Of a stretch of 64,000 bases of DNA, positions 43,233-52,613 are shown piece by piece. Under the pieces are notes generated by a model. The model saw nothing but the letters and a program-made list of their open reading frames with translations, was not told where the DNA came from and did no database searches. The DNA lies in NCBI RefSeq assembly GCF_003350375.1, contig NZ_QQAR01000006.1:1-64000 (forward strand), read 5' to 3'. The stretch comes from Flavobacterium sp. AG291. GTDB lineage: Bacteria > Bacteroidota > Bacteroidia > Flavobacteriales > Flavobacteriaceae. The number at the start of each line of letters is the position of its first letter. Positions within the stretch are counted from its first letter, which is position 1. A program made the position numbers and the translations under genes.

Positions 43233-44459
43233 ATGACCAAACAAAAATATATTACACTCATATTGATATTAGGTTTCTTAACCGCTCTGGGTCCTTTTTC
43301 TATCGATATGTACCTTCCCGGATTCTCAGCAATTGCCGATGACCTGAACACCACGGTAAATAATGTATCACTATCGTTATCCAGTTACTTTATCGGAATA
43401 TCAGCCGGACAATTACTTTATGGTCCGTTATTAGACCGCTATGGTAGAAAACAACCATTATACATAGGACTTACTGTTTACCTGTTAGCATCTTTAGGCT
43501 GTGCCGTGACTAAAAATATAGATATGTTTATCGGACTTCGCTTTATTCAGGCTGTTGGTAGTTGCGCCGCAACCGTAGCCGCAATGGCAATGGTACGTGA
43601 TCTCTTTCCTGTTGAAGATAGTCCTAAAGTATTTTCACTGTTATTGCTTGTATTAGGGCTTTCGCCAATGCTTGCACCTACCATAGGCAGTTATGTGATA
43701 GCAGTATGGGGATGGCATACCATATTTATTATACTTGCAATTATGGGATTTGCCGTATTGCTTGCCTCCCGTTTTGGGGTACCGCATACCCACAAACCCG
43801 ACCCCTCAATATCACTAAAGCCAAAACCTATACTAACAGGTTTTGCCAAAGTGCTAACTACACCTCAGTTTTATACCTATGCAGTTTCGGGCGCCGTTGC
43901 ATTTTCGGGTCTGTTCACCTATGTAGCAGGTTCTCCCCTGCTGTTTATGGATATCTTTAAAGTATCCGGAGAAACTTATGGATGGATATTTGCCCTTATG
44001 TCGGTTAGCTTTATAGGCGTGAGTCAGTTCAACTCATTGTTGTTGCGCTGGTATAAAAGCGAACAATTAGTATACATAGGACTTTCACTGCAATTAATCA
44101 TAAGTACTGCTTTTTTAATAGCAGCAATAAACAACTGGCTAGGATTGTACTCTACCATAATAATGTTGTTCCTTTACCTGGGGTGCCTTGGATTAACCAA
44201 TCCTAATACTGCAGGATTAGCACTTGCACCATTTTCTAAGAATGCAGGCAGCGCATCGGCACTTTTGGGCGCTTTGCAAATGGGAATGGGCTCACTGGCA
44301 TCTATGGCCGTAGGAATACTGGTAAAAGATTCTATGATACCAATGGTGGCTATCATGGCTTCAACCACACTAATAGGACTTGGTATTCTGCTAATCGGAA
44401 GAAAAAATATTAAAGAGTTTGCCCAAAGTGATAGCTCAGACACTATCATAGAGCATTAA
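43233..44459 (+). CDS. Bcr/CflA family multidrug efflux MFS transporter
   Basis: 408 residues, twelve spans. It starts with 'LILGFLTALGPFSIDMYLPGFSAIADDL' (the Bcr/CflA signature ending D-x-Y-L-P), and loop 2-3 'QLLYGPLLDRYGRKQPL' is the MFS G-x-x-x-D-R-x-G-R-K motif. Exports drugs such as bicyclomycin or chloramphenicol in its family; substrate here unknown. A TACCTTTG -7 element lies at 43205-43212. Confidence 0.94.
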   Translation: MTKQKYITLILILGFLTALGPFSIDMYLPGFSAIADDLNTTVNNVSLSLSSYFIGISAGQLLYGPLLDRYGRKQPLYIGLTVYLLASLGCAVTKNIDMFIGLRFIQAVGSCAATVAAMAMVRDLFPVEDSPKVFSLLLLVLGLSPMLAPTIGSYVIAVWGWHTIFIILAIMGFAVLLASRFGVPHTHKPDPSISLKPKPILTGFAKVLTTPQFYTYAVSGAVAFSGLFTYVAGSPLLFMDIFKVSGETYGWIFALMSVSFIGVSQFNSLLLRWYKSEQLVYIGLSLQLIISTAFLIAAINNWLGLYSTIIMLFLYLGCLGLTNPNTAGLALAPFSKNAGSASALLGALQMGMGSLASMAVGILVKDSMIPMVAIMASTTLIGLGILLIGRKNIKEFAQSDSSDTIIEH

Positions 44460-44461
44460 AA

Positions 44462-44992
44462 CTATTCCACTTCGAGTTTGAGCTGGTCTGTGTAAAAAAT
44501 TCCGTGAAGTCCGTAAGTACCATCTGGCTGTAAGGTATAAACCGAAAAACGTATCTCCAGTTGTTCTGTGCCTTTACGGCGTATCATAGCCATGAATTTT
44601 TTTCCTTCAGGTATTTTATGTTTCTCCCCTTCGGATTCGATTCCATCATTGAAAGGCTGGATATCGAGCCTTCCAATCATAGGACTCACAGAAAACAATT
44701 GTACACACTCTCTGGCAATATAATGTTTAGGTTCTGCTGCGAAAACAATTACATCAGCGATTGCCCCTTTCAGAACAAGGTTTCTGGTATTGTACCCCGT
44801 AACCACCGATCTCATATCGGCCAACATTGAAAATGCATTTCCATCGATGCGCACAGGGCTTTTTTTATTTAACTCAGCATCAGGGAAATTAGTGAGTATA
44901 TATTGGGTATCTATAATAAAAGTAACGGTAAGTAATCCGGCATCAATTGCATTCAGTTCCATGGCTGGCGGTATTTGGTAGTCTAACATCAT
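44462..44992 (-). CDS. hypothetical protein, 176 aa
   Basis: Not recognised. No signal, no membrane segment, one Cys. The N-terminal part is 'MELNAIDAGLLTVTFIIDTQYILTNFPDAEL', the middle 'RNLVLKGAIADVIVFAAEPKHYIARECVQLF' and the end 'MIRRKGTEQLEIRFSVYTLQ'. It looks like an all-beta cytoplasmic protein. Converges on the MFS gene with a 2-bp gap. Either shared terminator DNA is missing or the two ends overlap; no hairpin is seen. Confidence 0.65.
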   Translation of the reverse strand: MMLDYQIPPAMELNAIDAGLLTVTFIIDTQYILTNFPDAELNKKSPVRIDGNAFSMLADMRSVVTGYNTRNLVLKGAIADVIVFAAEPKHYIARECVQLFSVSPMIGRLDIQPFNDGIESEGEKHKIPEGKKFMAMIRRKGTEQLEIRFSVYTLQPDGTYGLHGIFYTDQLKLEVE

Positions 44993-45152
44993 CTTGCAAC
45001 ACGTTTATCTGCAAAGATGATTTTTATTTAGACGCAAAAACCACGTAGAAATACCTGATTTTAATCCCACCCTATGGCGCGGATTTATAAACCGTGTAAC
45101 TATTTCAATAAACATTAACTAATATAAATACTTTTTCTTCTCTTTACCGGCA

Positions 45153-45205
45153 CGGATTACACCCGAGAGCTTCGCCCGAACTGACGAAGTAAATCCGCGC
45201 AATCG
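45153..45205 (+). repeat. 53-bp repeat, left copy (inverted pair)
   Basis: Starts CGGATTACACCCGAGAGCTT and ends CGCGCAATCG. Internally its ends are inverted (CGGATT...AATCCG). The reverse complement of 46116-46168 matches it over 53 bases with 46 identities and no gaps. The gene 45267-46061 lies between. Confidence 0.85.
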
Positions 45206-45266
45206 TTCACGAGATATTTTTTACATATCCGAGCTATAGGTAGTAACTTTTGTATGCTTAATCATT

Positions 45267-46061
45267 TTAATAATACCCGAAATAACCCTTGTATGGACTA
45301 TATGAGTTTATCTGCCTCGGAATATCTGCTTCCATCATTCTATTTATAAAATTATTCCCATCATCAATTATTAATGATTTGAAATTATGATCGCTTAAAT
45401 CCTTGTATCTTATAATTGAACATACTGCACCTCCTTCTCCGATAACTCTTAAAACATTTTCAAAATGTATATATACTCTTTTGTTTAAAACTTCATCTTT
45501 TATGAAATCATTACGAATTTGTAAAACCTTGGCAAGGGACGTTTTGAACAAATCTTCATGGGCTATCTTTTTAATAACCCTTCCCTTTTCATCGAAATGA
45601 TACCAGGCCCCTACTCTTAATTCGTATATAAAATTGGCAAATAAAATAACCTTGTAGTATTTTATTTGTCCACCAGGATAATAACCTATATAAACCTCGT
45701 AAGTATAAGCTTCATTCCCCAACAGATCATCTTTAATAATGGAAGGCATAGTGTAGGTTTCATGGATCAATTCAATCCCTTCTTCTCCGAAATGAAATAT
45801 TTTACTTATAGGTGAAATTTTCAAATGACCATCATCAGGTACAGGATATATTATTGTCTTTTCACTATTCTTTTTAAAGTCAGAAGGAATTGTTAATTTC
45901 ATTTTGCTTTTTGTAAGGCAAGGAAATATCATCCCATCTATACGCTCGTAACCATCTTTAAGATTACGATAATTTTTGTCGCCGACGGGAATAACAGGAT
46001 GACACGAATTGAAAGCTGCACAAAACAGAAACAGCATTAATATTTTATAATTTGTTCTCAT
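45267..46061 (-). CDS. hypothetical lipoprotein between inverted repeats, 264 aa
   Basis: Lipobox FNSC (Cys about 20) after a basic, hydrophobic start. No domain recognised. Residues about 115-175 contain the repeated surface pattern YYPGGQIKYYKVIL...WYHFDEKGRVIKKI, which resembles the MORN/toxin-antitoxin 'YxxG.x' type of repeat. The C-terminal part is Tyr/Ser-rich ('INSYSPYKGYFGYY'). The gene is flanked by inverted copies of a 53-bp repeat, so it may be a mobile or recently acquired cassette (inference). Confidence 0.75.
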   Translation of the reverse strand: MRTNYKILMLFLFCAAFNSCHPVIPVGDKNYRNLKDGYERIDGMIFPCLTKSKMKLTIPSDFKKNSEKTIIYPVPDDGHLKISPISKIFHFGEEGIELIHETYTMPSIIKDDLLGNEAYTYEVYIGYYPGGQIKYYKVILFANFIYELRVGAWYHFDEKGRVIKKIAHEDLFKTSLAKVLQIRNDFIKDEVLNKRVYIHFENVLRVIGEGGAVCSIIRYKDLSDHNFKSLIIDDGNNFINRMMEADIPRQINSYSPYKGYFGYY

Positions 46062-46115
46062 AAGATTGTGAAGACTCCCTCACTGGTGCTAGCGCGGGCA
46101 GCTGTAATTAACCCC

Positions 46116-46168
46116 CGATGGCGCGAATTTACTTAGTCAGTTCGGACGAAGCCCTCGGATGCAATCCG
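46116..46168 (-). repeat. 53-bp repeat, right copy (inverted pair)
   Basis: Inverted partner of 45153-45205; 46 of 53 positions identical. See that entry. Confidence 0.85.
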
Positions 46169-46207
46169 CGCAACTCAAAACAAATCTAACAAAATTATGA
46201 ATTAACA

Positions 46208-46242
46208 CCAAAACGAAAAGCTCTCCACGTTAATGGAGAGCT
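46208..46242 (-). terminator. terminator after rpsT
   Basis: On the minus strand AGCTCTCCA-TTAACG-TGGAGAGCT, then a T-rich tail. Confidence 0.85.
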
Positions 46243-46271
46243 CTGCTATATTGGATTGTTGTTTTTTTAGC

Positions 46272-46526
46272 TTATGCTAGAGAAGCAACGTGTTTAGTCA
46301 ATTTTGACTTAAGGTTTGAAGCCTTGTTCGAGTGAATGATGTTTTTCTTCGCTAGTTTGTCGATCATAGAAATAACCGATGCAAGTTTAGCAGAAGCTTC
46401 GCTCTTCACAGTAGCTAAACGTATTGCCTTGATAGCATTACGAGTAGTTTTGTGCTGATATCTGTTCAACACTCTTTTCTTTTCGCTAGTTCTGATTCTC
46501 TTTAATGCTGACTTGTGATTTGCCAT
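46272..46526 (-). CDS. rpsT: 30S ribosomal protein S20
   Basis: 84 residues, highly basic, first helix 'NHKSALKRIRTSEKKRVLNRYQHKTTRNAIKAI'. Normal length. It lies downstream of the two tRNA-Glu genes on the same strand and shares their transcript or has its own promoter in the 35-bp gap. Confidence 0.96.
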   Translation of the reverse strand: MANHKSALKRIRTSEKKRVLNRYQHKTTRNAIKAIRLATVKSEASAKLASVISMIDKLAKKNIIHSNKASNLKSKLTKHVASLA

Positions 46527-46561
46527 TTTCTTAACTTATAAACTTGTTAATGTTGTAATTG

Positions 46562-46633
46562 TAGTCCGTAGGGGAATCGAACCCCTGTTACCAGGATGAA
46601 AACCTGGCGTCCTAACCCCTAGACGAACGGACC
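46562..46633 (-). tRNA. tRNA-Glu (anticodon TTC)
   Basis: 72 nt. Acceptor GGTCCGT/ACGGACT pairs with a G1-T72 wobble; anticodon stem CCAGG/CCTGG with loop TTTTCAT gives TTC; T-arm GGGTTCGATTCCC. CCA not encoded. Confidence 0.95.
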
Positions 46634-46654
46634 ATTGTATTCTCAAAATTTCAG

Positions 46655-46726
46655 TAGCCCGTGGGGGAATCGAACCCCCCTTACCAGGATGAAAACCTGG
46701 CGTCCTAACCGATAGACGAACGGGCC
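46655..46726 (-). tRNA. tRNA-Glu (anticodon TTC), second gene
   Basis: 72 nt, same anticodon. Acceptor GGCCCGT/ACGGGCT again has G1-T72. The two Glu genes differ in acceptor, D-loop and T-stem, so they are not a recent exact copy. Confidence 0.95.
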
Positions 46727-46748
46727 ATTTTGTTTCTCTAATGCGGTG

Positions 46749-46778
46749 CAAATGTACAACTATTTTTTACTTCCGCAA
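46749..46778 (-). promoter_or_regulatory. promoter of the tRNA-Glu/rpsT unit
   Basis: Leftward TTG at 46778-46776, 19-bp spacer, TACATTTG at 46756-46749; 23 bp before the first tRNA. Confidence 0.75.
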
Positions 46779-46814
46779 GAGTTGAAACAAAAAAAATTAA
46801 AAAAAATTTATTTT

Positions 46815-48287
46815 CTAATATGCTCTCGCAAAAAGAACTCTTCCAACTGACGGATTACCAGTGTATATGCACGTTCCCGCTTCTTCTACCCTATCTAAGG
46901 CGATACAACGAATTGTTGCTTTTGTCAGTTCTTTTATCTTTTCTTCGGTAGCTGGCGTACCATCCCAATGAGCAGCAATAAATCCACCTTTGTTATCAAG
47001 CACATCTTTGAACTCTTCAAAGCTGTTTACTTCTGTTATATGTGAGTTTCTATAGTCCAGCGCCTTATTGTAAAGATTAGTCTGAATCTCGTCCAGTTTA
47101 TCCTGTAAATACGTTACTACATCGGCAGCAGCTACAGTTTCTTTAGTAAGCGTATCTCTTCTTGCTACTTCAAAAGTACCGTTAGCAAGATCGTTTGGAC
47201 CTATGGCCACACGAAGCGGCACACCTTTCAGTTCATATTCATTAAACTTCCAGCCCGGCTTTTGCGTAGTCCTGTCGTCATACTTAACCGAAATGTTTAA
47301 TTTTCTCAGTTTAGCTACTAATTTGTTTACTTCTTCCGAAATAGCAGCAAACTGGTCGTCACCTTTGTATATCGGCACAATTACAACCTGTATTGGGGCA
47401 AGGTTTGGAGGCAGCACTAGTCCGTTATCATCAGAATGCGTCATTACAAGAGCCCCCATAAGTCGTGTAGATACCCCCCATGATGTTGCCCATACATAAT
47501 CCTGCTTACCCTCCTGGTTAGTAAACTTCACATCAAAAGCTTTTGCAAAGTTCTGCCCAAGGAAGTGCGATGTACCTGCCTGTAACGCTTTACCATCCTG
47601 CATAAGCGCTTCGATACAATAGGTTTCTAACGCCCCTGCAAAACGCTCATTAGCTGTCTTCACCCCTTTTACAACCGGAATAGCCATAAAGTTCTCAGCA
47701 AAGTCAGCATATACATTCATCATTTGTTCTGCTTCCACAATAGCTTCCTGCTGTGTCGCGTGAGCCGTATGCCCTTCCTGCCAAAGGAATTCGGCAGTTC
47801 TTAAGAACAAACGTGTTCTCATTTCCCAGCGCACTACGTTTGCCCACTGGTTAACAAGTATAGGAAGGTCACGGTACGACTGTATCCATTTCCTGTAAGT
47901 ATCCCATATAATGGTTTCTGATGTAGGCCTTACAATAAGCTCTTCTTCAAGCTTAGCTTCAGGGTCTACTTCTATAGATCCGTCTTCGGCTGTTTTCAGC
48001 CTGTAGTGAGTAACAACCGCACACTCTTTAGCAAAACCATCTACGTGGCTTGCCTCTTTGCTGAAATACGACTTGGGTATAAATAAGGGGAAGTAAGCAT
48101 TTTGGTGTCCTGTTTCTTTGAACTTCTTATCAAGTTCTGCCTGCATTTTTTCCCATATTGCATAGCCGTATGGTTTGATAACCATACATCCCCTAACCCC
48201 TGAATTTTCAGCAAGGTCTGCTTTTACAACCAGTTCATTATACCATTTGGAATAATCTTCTGCTCTTGTAGTTAGATTTTTACTCAT
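46815..48287 (-). CDS. proS: prolyl-tRNA synthetase
   Basis: Charges tRNA-Pro. At 490 residues it is the short, archaeal/eukaryote-like type: there is no inserted YbaK-type editing domain. Class II motif 2 is '[30 protein letters not shown]', '[18 protein letters not shown]' and '[20 protein letters not shown]' build the active site, and an anticodon domain and C-terminal zinc-like tail follow ('[21 protein letters not shown]'). The short form is normal for Bacteroidota. Confidence 0.97.
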   Translation of the reverse strand: MSKNLTTRAEDYSKWYNELVVKADLAENSGVRGCMVIKPYGYAIWEKMQAELDKKFKETGHQNAYFPLFIPKSYFSKEASHVDGFAKECAVVTHYRLKTAEDGSIEVDPEAKLEEELIVRPTSETIIWDTYRKWIQSYRDLPILVNQWANVVRWEMRTRLFLRTAEFLWQEGHTAHATQQEAIVEAEQMMNVYADFAENFMAIPVVKGVKTANERFAGALETYCIEALMQDGKALQAGTSHFLGQNFAKAFDVKFTNQEGKQDYVWATSWGVSTRLMGALVMTHSDDNGLVLPPNLAPIQVVIVPIYKGDDQFAAISEEVNKLVAKLRKLNISVKYDDRTTQKPGWKFNEYELKGVPLRVAIGPNDLANGTFEVARRDTLTKETVAAADVVTYLQDKLDEIQTNLYNKALDYRNSHITEVNSFEEFKDVLDNKGGFIAAHWDGTPATEEKIKELTKATIRCIALDRVEEAGTCIYTGNPSVGRVLFARAY

Positions 48288-48389
48288 TTTAAATAAATTG
48301 GCACAAATATTGTTTTACTTTTATATATATAATATAGTTCAGCAAAACTAACTATTTTTGAATACTTCAACAATAAAAAAAGCAAAGCC

Positions 48390-49475
48390 ATGAAAACTAA
48401 TTACTTCAATATCCAGCGATTTTCCCTTTACAGCCTATTGGGAATCTTAGGATTGGCTATTACCTCCTGCAGTTCCTACCAAAACACCTCGTCGCATGAC
48501 AGTGATGGCGTATACGGATCTGTACCGCGCGACGCTAATGGTAATCCTGTATATAAATACAATGACGGCAATGTGACTTATTATAGAGACGGCGATAATT
48601 CAGGCCAGAACTATTCAGCTTATTTCAAATCATTACAAAACGAATTTCCTCTTCCTGAAAGCACTAACGACTCGATTGATGGAACAACTGTACGCACTGA
48701 AGGCTATGCCGACAACTACAACTCTTATCCCGGATGGGGTGAAGAAACCAGCAATACTACCGTAAATATCTACGGAGGCGGTTATGGAGGCTATGGCTAC
48801 GGAGGTTGGGGTTACCCTTACTACGGAAGCTATTATGGCGGCTGGGGCCTTTCCTTCGGTTGGGGAGGCGGCTGGGGCTGGGGTCTTGGCTGGGGCTATC
48901 CATACTATGGATACGGATGGGGTAATCCATACTGGGGTTGGGGTGGATACCCTTACTACGGCGGATATTATGGTGGTGGATACTACTACGGTGGTGGAGG
49001 CCATTACTACAACCCACGTTCTACAGCATATTATGCAGGCAGCAGAGGTCAATACTATAGTGGCAGCAGAGCAGGTTCAAGAGCCTCTTACGCAAACAGC
49101 AGAAGTGCATACAATAGCAGCAGAAGCAGTGCCTACTCAAGAGGTAACAGCAGCAGAAGTATCAACAACGTAAATGGCAGTAGCCGATTCAATACAGCTG
49201 CTCGTGGCTCTGCAACAGTACGATCATCAGGAAATGTTTATCGTAGTGAAGGAAATTCAAGAAACAGCTACAACAATAGCCGAAACTCTTACAACAACTC
49301 CTCACGAAGCAACAATACTTACACTCCTTCAAGAAGCAATGCACCAACAAGAAGCAGCAGCCCTACTTTTAGTACACCATCACGCAGCAGCGGTGGAGGT
49401 AGCTTTGGAGGCGGACGCTCAGGTGGCGGCGGTGGCGGTGGCTCTCGCGGTGGCGGTGGAGGCCGTAGAGGATAA
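48390..49475 (+). CDS. Gly/Tyr/Trp-rich low-complexity lipoprotein
   Basis: 361 residues. Lipobox ITSCSS (Cys about 27). Three regions follow: an ordinary stretch (about 28-125); a Gly/Tyr/Trp/Pro-rich stretch (about 126-205) of YGGYGYGGWGYPYYG type repeats; and a Ser/Arg/Asn-rich tail ending in GGG/RGG repeats (about 206-361). Such composition is typical of disordered or aggregation-prone surface proteins. No enzyme domain. The low complexity opens false frames on both strands here. Own terminator. Confidence 0.85.
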   Translation: MKTNYFNIQRFSLYSLLGILGLAITSCSSYQNTSSHDSDGVYGSVPRDANGNPVYKYNDGNVTYYRDGDNSGQNYSAYFKSLQNEFPLPESTNDSIDGTTVRTEGYADNYNSYPGWGEETSNTTVNIYGGGYGGYGYGGWGYPYYGSYYGGWGLSFGWGGGWGWGLGWGYPYYGYGWGNPYWGWGGYPYYGGYYGGGYYYGGGGHYYNPRSTAYYAGSRGQYYSGSRAGSRASYANSRSAYNSSRSSAYSRGNSSRSINNVNGSSRFNTAARGSATVRSSGNVYRSEGNSRNSYNNSRNSYNNSSRSNNTYTPSRSNAPTRSSSPTFSTPSRSSGGGSFGGGRSGGGGGGGSRGGGGGRRG

Positions 49476-49487
49476 CACAATACAAGG

Positions 49488-49523
49488 TCCCCATGTTACG
49501 TTTAAAGAGCATGGGGATTTTTT
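49488..49523 (+). terminator. terminator after the low-complexity lipoprotein gene
   Basis: TCCCCATG / CATGGGGA stem with a 14-nt loop and six T. Confidence 0.85.
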
Positions 49524-49540
49524 AGCTAAAAATCAATGTT

Positions 49541-51061
49541 ATGAAAAGATATTTACTTTTTACAGCCTGCTTAGTTTCTACAGGTATTATGCAAGCTCAG
49601 CAAACACTAAATACTGCCGAAAACGCAGTACGTTACACTACAGATAACCTAACAGGAACAGCCCGATTCAGAGGATTGAGCGGTGCAATGGGAGCCGTAG
49701 GTGGCGACCTTTCCGCCATGACCATCAACCCTGCCGGAGCTGCAATATTCAACTATAATTCCGGTACTGCTTCATTGTCATCCTACAATGTAAACAATAA
49801 ATCCAGTTATTTTGGCAATACCGAAAAGGAGAATTACAACAACTTTGACCTTAATCAGATTGGTGCCATTTTCGTATTCAACAACAATAACGAAGCCGCA
49901 ACAGTACGCAAATTCACTCTTGGCTTTAACTACGAAAACAACAACTCTTTTTACAACCGCAGCTTTTCGCGTGGCGTTAATACCCGCAATTCGATAGACC
50001 AATATTTCTTAAGATACGCTAACGGTGTAGGCAATGAAGGAGCCATATCTCTTAACACACTTAATAATGCTTATTTTGAAAACTTAAGCTATAATGATCA
50101 ACAAGCTTATTTAGGCTACAATGCTTACGCTTTCAATCCCGGAACTGATCCGAACGGACCGGCATATGTAAGCAACATTCCACAGACTGGAAATTACTAC
50201 CAGGAAAACTATACTGCCACATCAGGCTTTAACGGAAAAGTAGCTTTTAACTTTGCTGCTCAGCTAAAAGAGCGTCTTTATTTAGGCATTAACCTGAACG
50301 CCCATTTTACCGATTATATCGAAAACACCACCTTTTACGAAGATACTAACAACACTTCAGGTGCAGGAATGCAGGAAATACAGTTTGACAACCAACGTTA
50401 CACTTACGGAGGCGGTTTTTCATTCAATCTTGGTGCAATATACAAGTTTACCGAAGCTTTCAGAGCCGGTATAGCTTACGAGTCTCCTACCTGGATGACA
50501 TTACGTAATGAAGTTTCGCAAAGAATAGCTTCTTATTGCCCTGAATGCGACCAAAACAGTACTGCTTCAAATTTTGTCTTTGATCCTGCAACAGTATTCG
50601 TTTATGACAGATATACTATTAAAAACCCGGCTAAATGGACTGCAAGTGCAGCGTATGTTTTTGGAAAAAGCGGATTATTAAGTGTAGACTACACACTTAA
50701 GGATTATAGCAATACCGAATACAAAAGCCATGGCTATGGTGCTATTAACGATCAGCTAAGCAGCACACTTGATCTTGCCAGCACGATAAGGGTTGGTGCA
50801 GAATACCGCATTAAACAACTTAGCCTTAGAGCAGGTTACCGCTATGAGGAAAGCCCATATAAAACAAGCAGAACAATTGGCGATCTTAACGGTGCTACCG
50901 GAGGTATCGGTTATTCTTTTGGGATATCAAGACTTGACCTTGCTTACTCATGGTACCAGCGCAGTTATCAGTCACAAATGCTTCCAACAGCTTTCCCCGA
51001 CAGTGCACGCATCAAAAGCACCAACAACAACATAACGCTTTCTTATACAATAGACCTTTAA
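49541..51061 (+). CDS. outer-membrane transport protein (OmpP1/FadL/TodX family)
   Basis: 506 residues. Signal peptide ends 'MQAQQTLN'. The sequence has the Toluene_X-type start 'GTARFRGLSGAMGAVGGDLSAMTINPAGAAIF' (NPA motif) and a barrel of about 14 aromatic-rich strands ending '...NITLSYTIDL'. Moves hydrophobic small molecules across the outer membrane in its family. Eighteen bp after a terminator, so it probably has its own promoter. Lies upstream of rimO. Confidence 0.92.
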   Translation: MKRYLLFTACLVSTGIMQAQQTLNTAENAVRYTTDNLTGTARFRGLSGAMGAVGGDLSAMTINPAGAAIFNYNSGTASLSSYNVNNKSSYFGNTEKENYNNFDLNQIGAIFVFNNNNEAATVRKFTLGFNYENNNSFYNRSFSRGVNTRNSIDQYFLRYANGVGNEGAISLNTLNNAYFENLSYNDQQAYLGYNAYAFNPGTDPNGPAYVSNIPQTGNYYQENYTATSGFNGKVAFNFAAQLKERLYLGINLNAHFTDYIENTTFYEDTNNTSGAGMQEIQFDNQRYTYGGGFSFNLGAIYKFTEAFRAGIAYESPTWMTLRNEVSQRIASYCPECDQNSTASNFVFDPATVFVYDRYTIKNPAKWTASAAYVFGKSGLLSVDYTLKDYSNTEYKSHGYGAINDQLSSTLDLASTIRVGAEYRIKQLSLRAGYRYEESPYKTSRTIGDLNGATGGIGYSFGISRLDLAYSWYQRSYQSQMLPTAFPDSARIKSTNNNITLSYTIDL

Positions 51062-51087
51062 TTTTCATCTTACATATAAAGGAAAAG

Positions 51088-51119
51088 AAGCCGGTTCTCC
51101 CATGAGGGCCGGCTTTTTT
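51088..51119 (+). terminator. terminator after the FadL-type gene
   Basis: AAGCCGGTTCTC / GAGGGCCGGCTT stem around CCAT plus a six-T run. Confidence 0.9.
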
Positions 51120-51202
51120 AACACCCTTAAGCGAAACTTAGAAGACTAAACCCCACACAAATAGAAATAAATGCTTAATTTTGCACTCCAATTTTCAAGT
51201 AC

Positions 51203-52531
51203 ATGAGAACCAAATCGTTAAAGAAGAATAAAATCAATGTAATAACCCTGGGATGTTCTAAGAACGTTTATGACAGCGAAGTGCTGATGGGACAACTTAG
51301 GGCAAGCGGTAAGGATGTAACCCACGAAGCCCCTGCAGATCAGGAGGGTAACATCATCGTAATCAACACCTGCGGATTCATTGACAATGCAAAAGAAGAG
51401 TCGGTAAACATGATCTTGAATTATGTTGACAAAAAAGAACAGGGTATTGTAGACAAGGTTTTTGTTACCGGATGCCTTAGCGAACGTTACAAACCGGATC
51501 TTGAAAAAGAAATCCCTAACGTAGACCAGTATTTTGGAACTACCGAGTTACCGGGACTTCTAAAAGCCCTTGGCGCCGACTATCGTCATGAACTTTTGGG
51601 TGAACGTCTTACCACCACCCCAAAAAACTACGCTTACTTAAAAATCGCTGAAGGTTGTGACCGTCCGTGCAGTTTTTGTGCCATCCCGCTTATGCGCGGA
51701 AAACACGTTTCACAGCCAATCGAAAAACTGGTTAAAGAAGCGGAAGGACTTGCGCGCGATGGCGTAAAAGAACTTATACTTATCGCTCAGGACCTTACTT
51801 ACTATGGTCTTGACCTTTATAAAAAACGTAACCTTGCCGAACTGCTTGAAAACCTTGCCAAGGTTGAAGGTATTGAGTGGATACGTCTTCACTACGCATT
51901 CCCTTCTGGATTCCCTATGGATGTTCTTGAACTGATGAAGCGTGAGCCAAAGATCTGTAACTATATAGATATCCCGCTACAGCATATTAGCGACAATGTA
52001 TTGAAATCAATGCGTCGCGGTACTACTCAGGAAAAAACAACAAAACTCCTTAAAGAATTTAGAGAAACGGTTCCGGGAATGACCATCAGGACTACGCTTA
52101 TCGTAGGCTATCCGGGTGAAACTGAAGAAGACTTCCAGATTCTGAAAAACTGGGTGGAAGAAATGCGTTTTGAACGTCTTGGCTGCTTTACCTATTCTCA
52201 CGAAGAGAATACACACGCTTACCTGCTTGAAGATGATGTTCCGGCCGAAGTTAAACAACAACGTGCTAATGAGATCATGGACATTCAATCGCAGATTTCA
52301 TGGGAAATGAATCAGGAAAAGATCGGACAAACATTCCGTTGTATCATCGATCGTAAGGAAGGAGCTCACTTTGTAGGACGCACTGAGTTCGACAGCCCGG
52401 ACGTAGACAATGAAGTACTTATTGATGCTTCTGTCGCTTACCTTAAAACAGGTGAGTTCGTAAACATAAAAATTACCGACGCTACCGAATTTGACCTTTA
52501 TGGTGTTCCGGCAGATTTACCGTCAAACTAA
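51203..52531 (+). CDS. rimO: ribosomal protein S12 methylthiotransferase
   Basis: Adds a methylthio group to Asp of ribosomal protein S12. 442 residues: N-terminal UPF0004 domain with its three Cys ('VITLGCSKNVYDSE', 'VINTCGFI', 'VFVTGCLSERY'), radical SAM domain with CxxxCxxC in 'EGCDRPCSFCAIP', and a C-terminal TRAM domain. -7 element TAATTTTG at 51176-51183. In this group rimO is usually near ftsY, but here they are about 9 kb apart. Confidence 0.96.
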   Translation: MRTKSLKKNKINVITLGCSKNVYDSEVLMGQLRASGKDVTHEAPADQEGNIIVINTCGFIDNAKEESVNMILNYVDKKEQGIVDKVFVTGCLSERYKPDLEKEIPNVDQYFGTTELPGLLKALGADYRHELLGERLTTTPKNYAYLKIAEGCDRPCSFCAIPLMRGKHVSQPIEKLVKEAEGLARDGVKELILIAQDLTYYGLDLYKKRNLAELLENLAKVEGIEWIRLHYAFPSGFPMDVLELMKREPKICNYIDIPLQHISDNVLKSMRRGTTQEKTTKLLKEFRETVPGMTIRTTLIVGYPGETEEDFQILKNWVEEMRFERLGCFTYSHEENTHAYLLEDDVPAEVKQQRANEIMDIQSQISWEMNQEKIGQTFRCIIDRKEGAHFVGRTEFDSPDVDNEVLIDASVAYLKTGEFVNIKITDATEFDLYGVPADLPSN

Positions 52532-52539
52532 ATAAACAG

Positions 52540-52569
52540 AAGCTAAAGCCTAAAAACTTTAGCTTTTTT
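52540..52569 (+). terminator. terminator after rimO
   Basis: AAGCTAAAG / CTTTAGCTT stem plus TTTTT. Confidence 0.88.
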
Positions 52570-52613
52570 GTTTCCCACAAATTCAGTATGTTTGAATTTA
52601 TTATTTAACACCT

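Noticed and set aside
48633..49052. Long minus-strand frame opposite the Gly/Tyr lipoprotein gene
   Set aside because: Same low-complexity DNA read backwards; no promoter and no family.
49174..49647. Frame of 157 codons overlapping the Gly/Tyr lipoprotein gene
   Set aside because: Ala/Glu/Val-rich product of reading the low-complexity DNA out of frame; its end crosses the FadL-type gene start.
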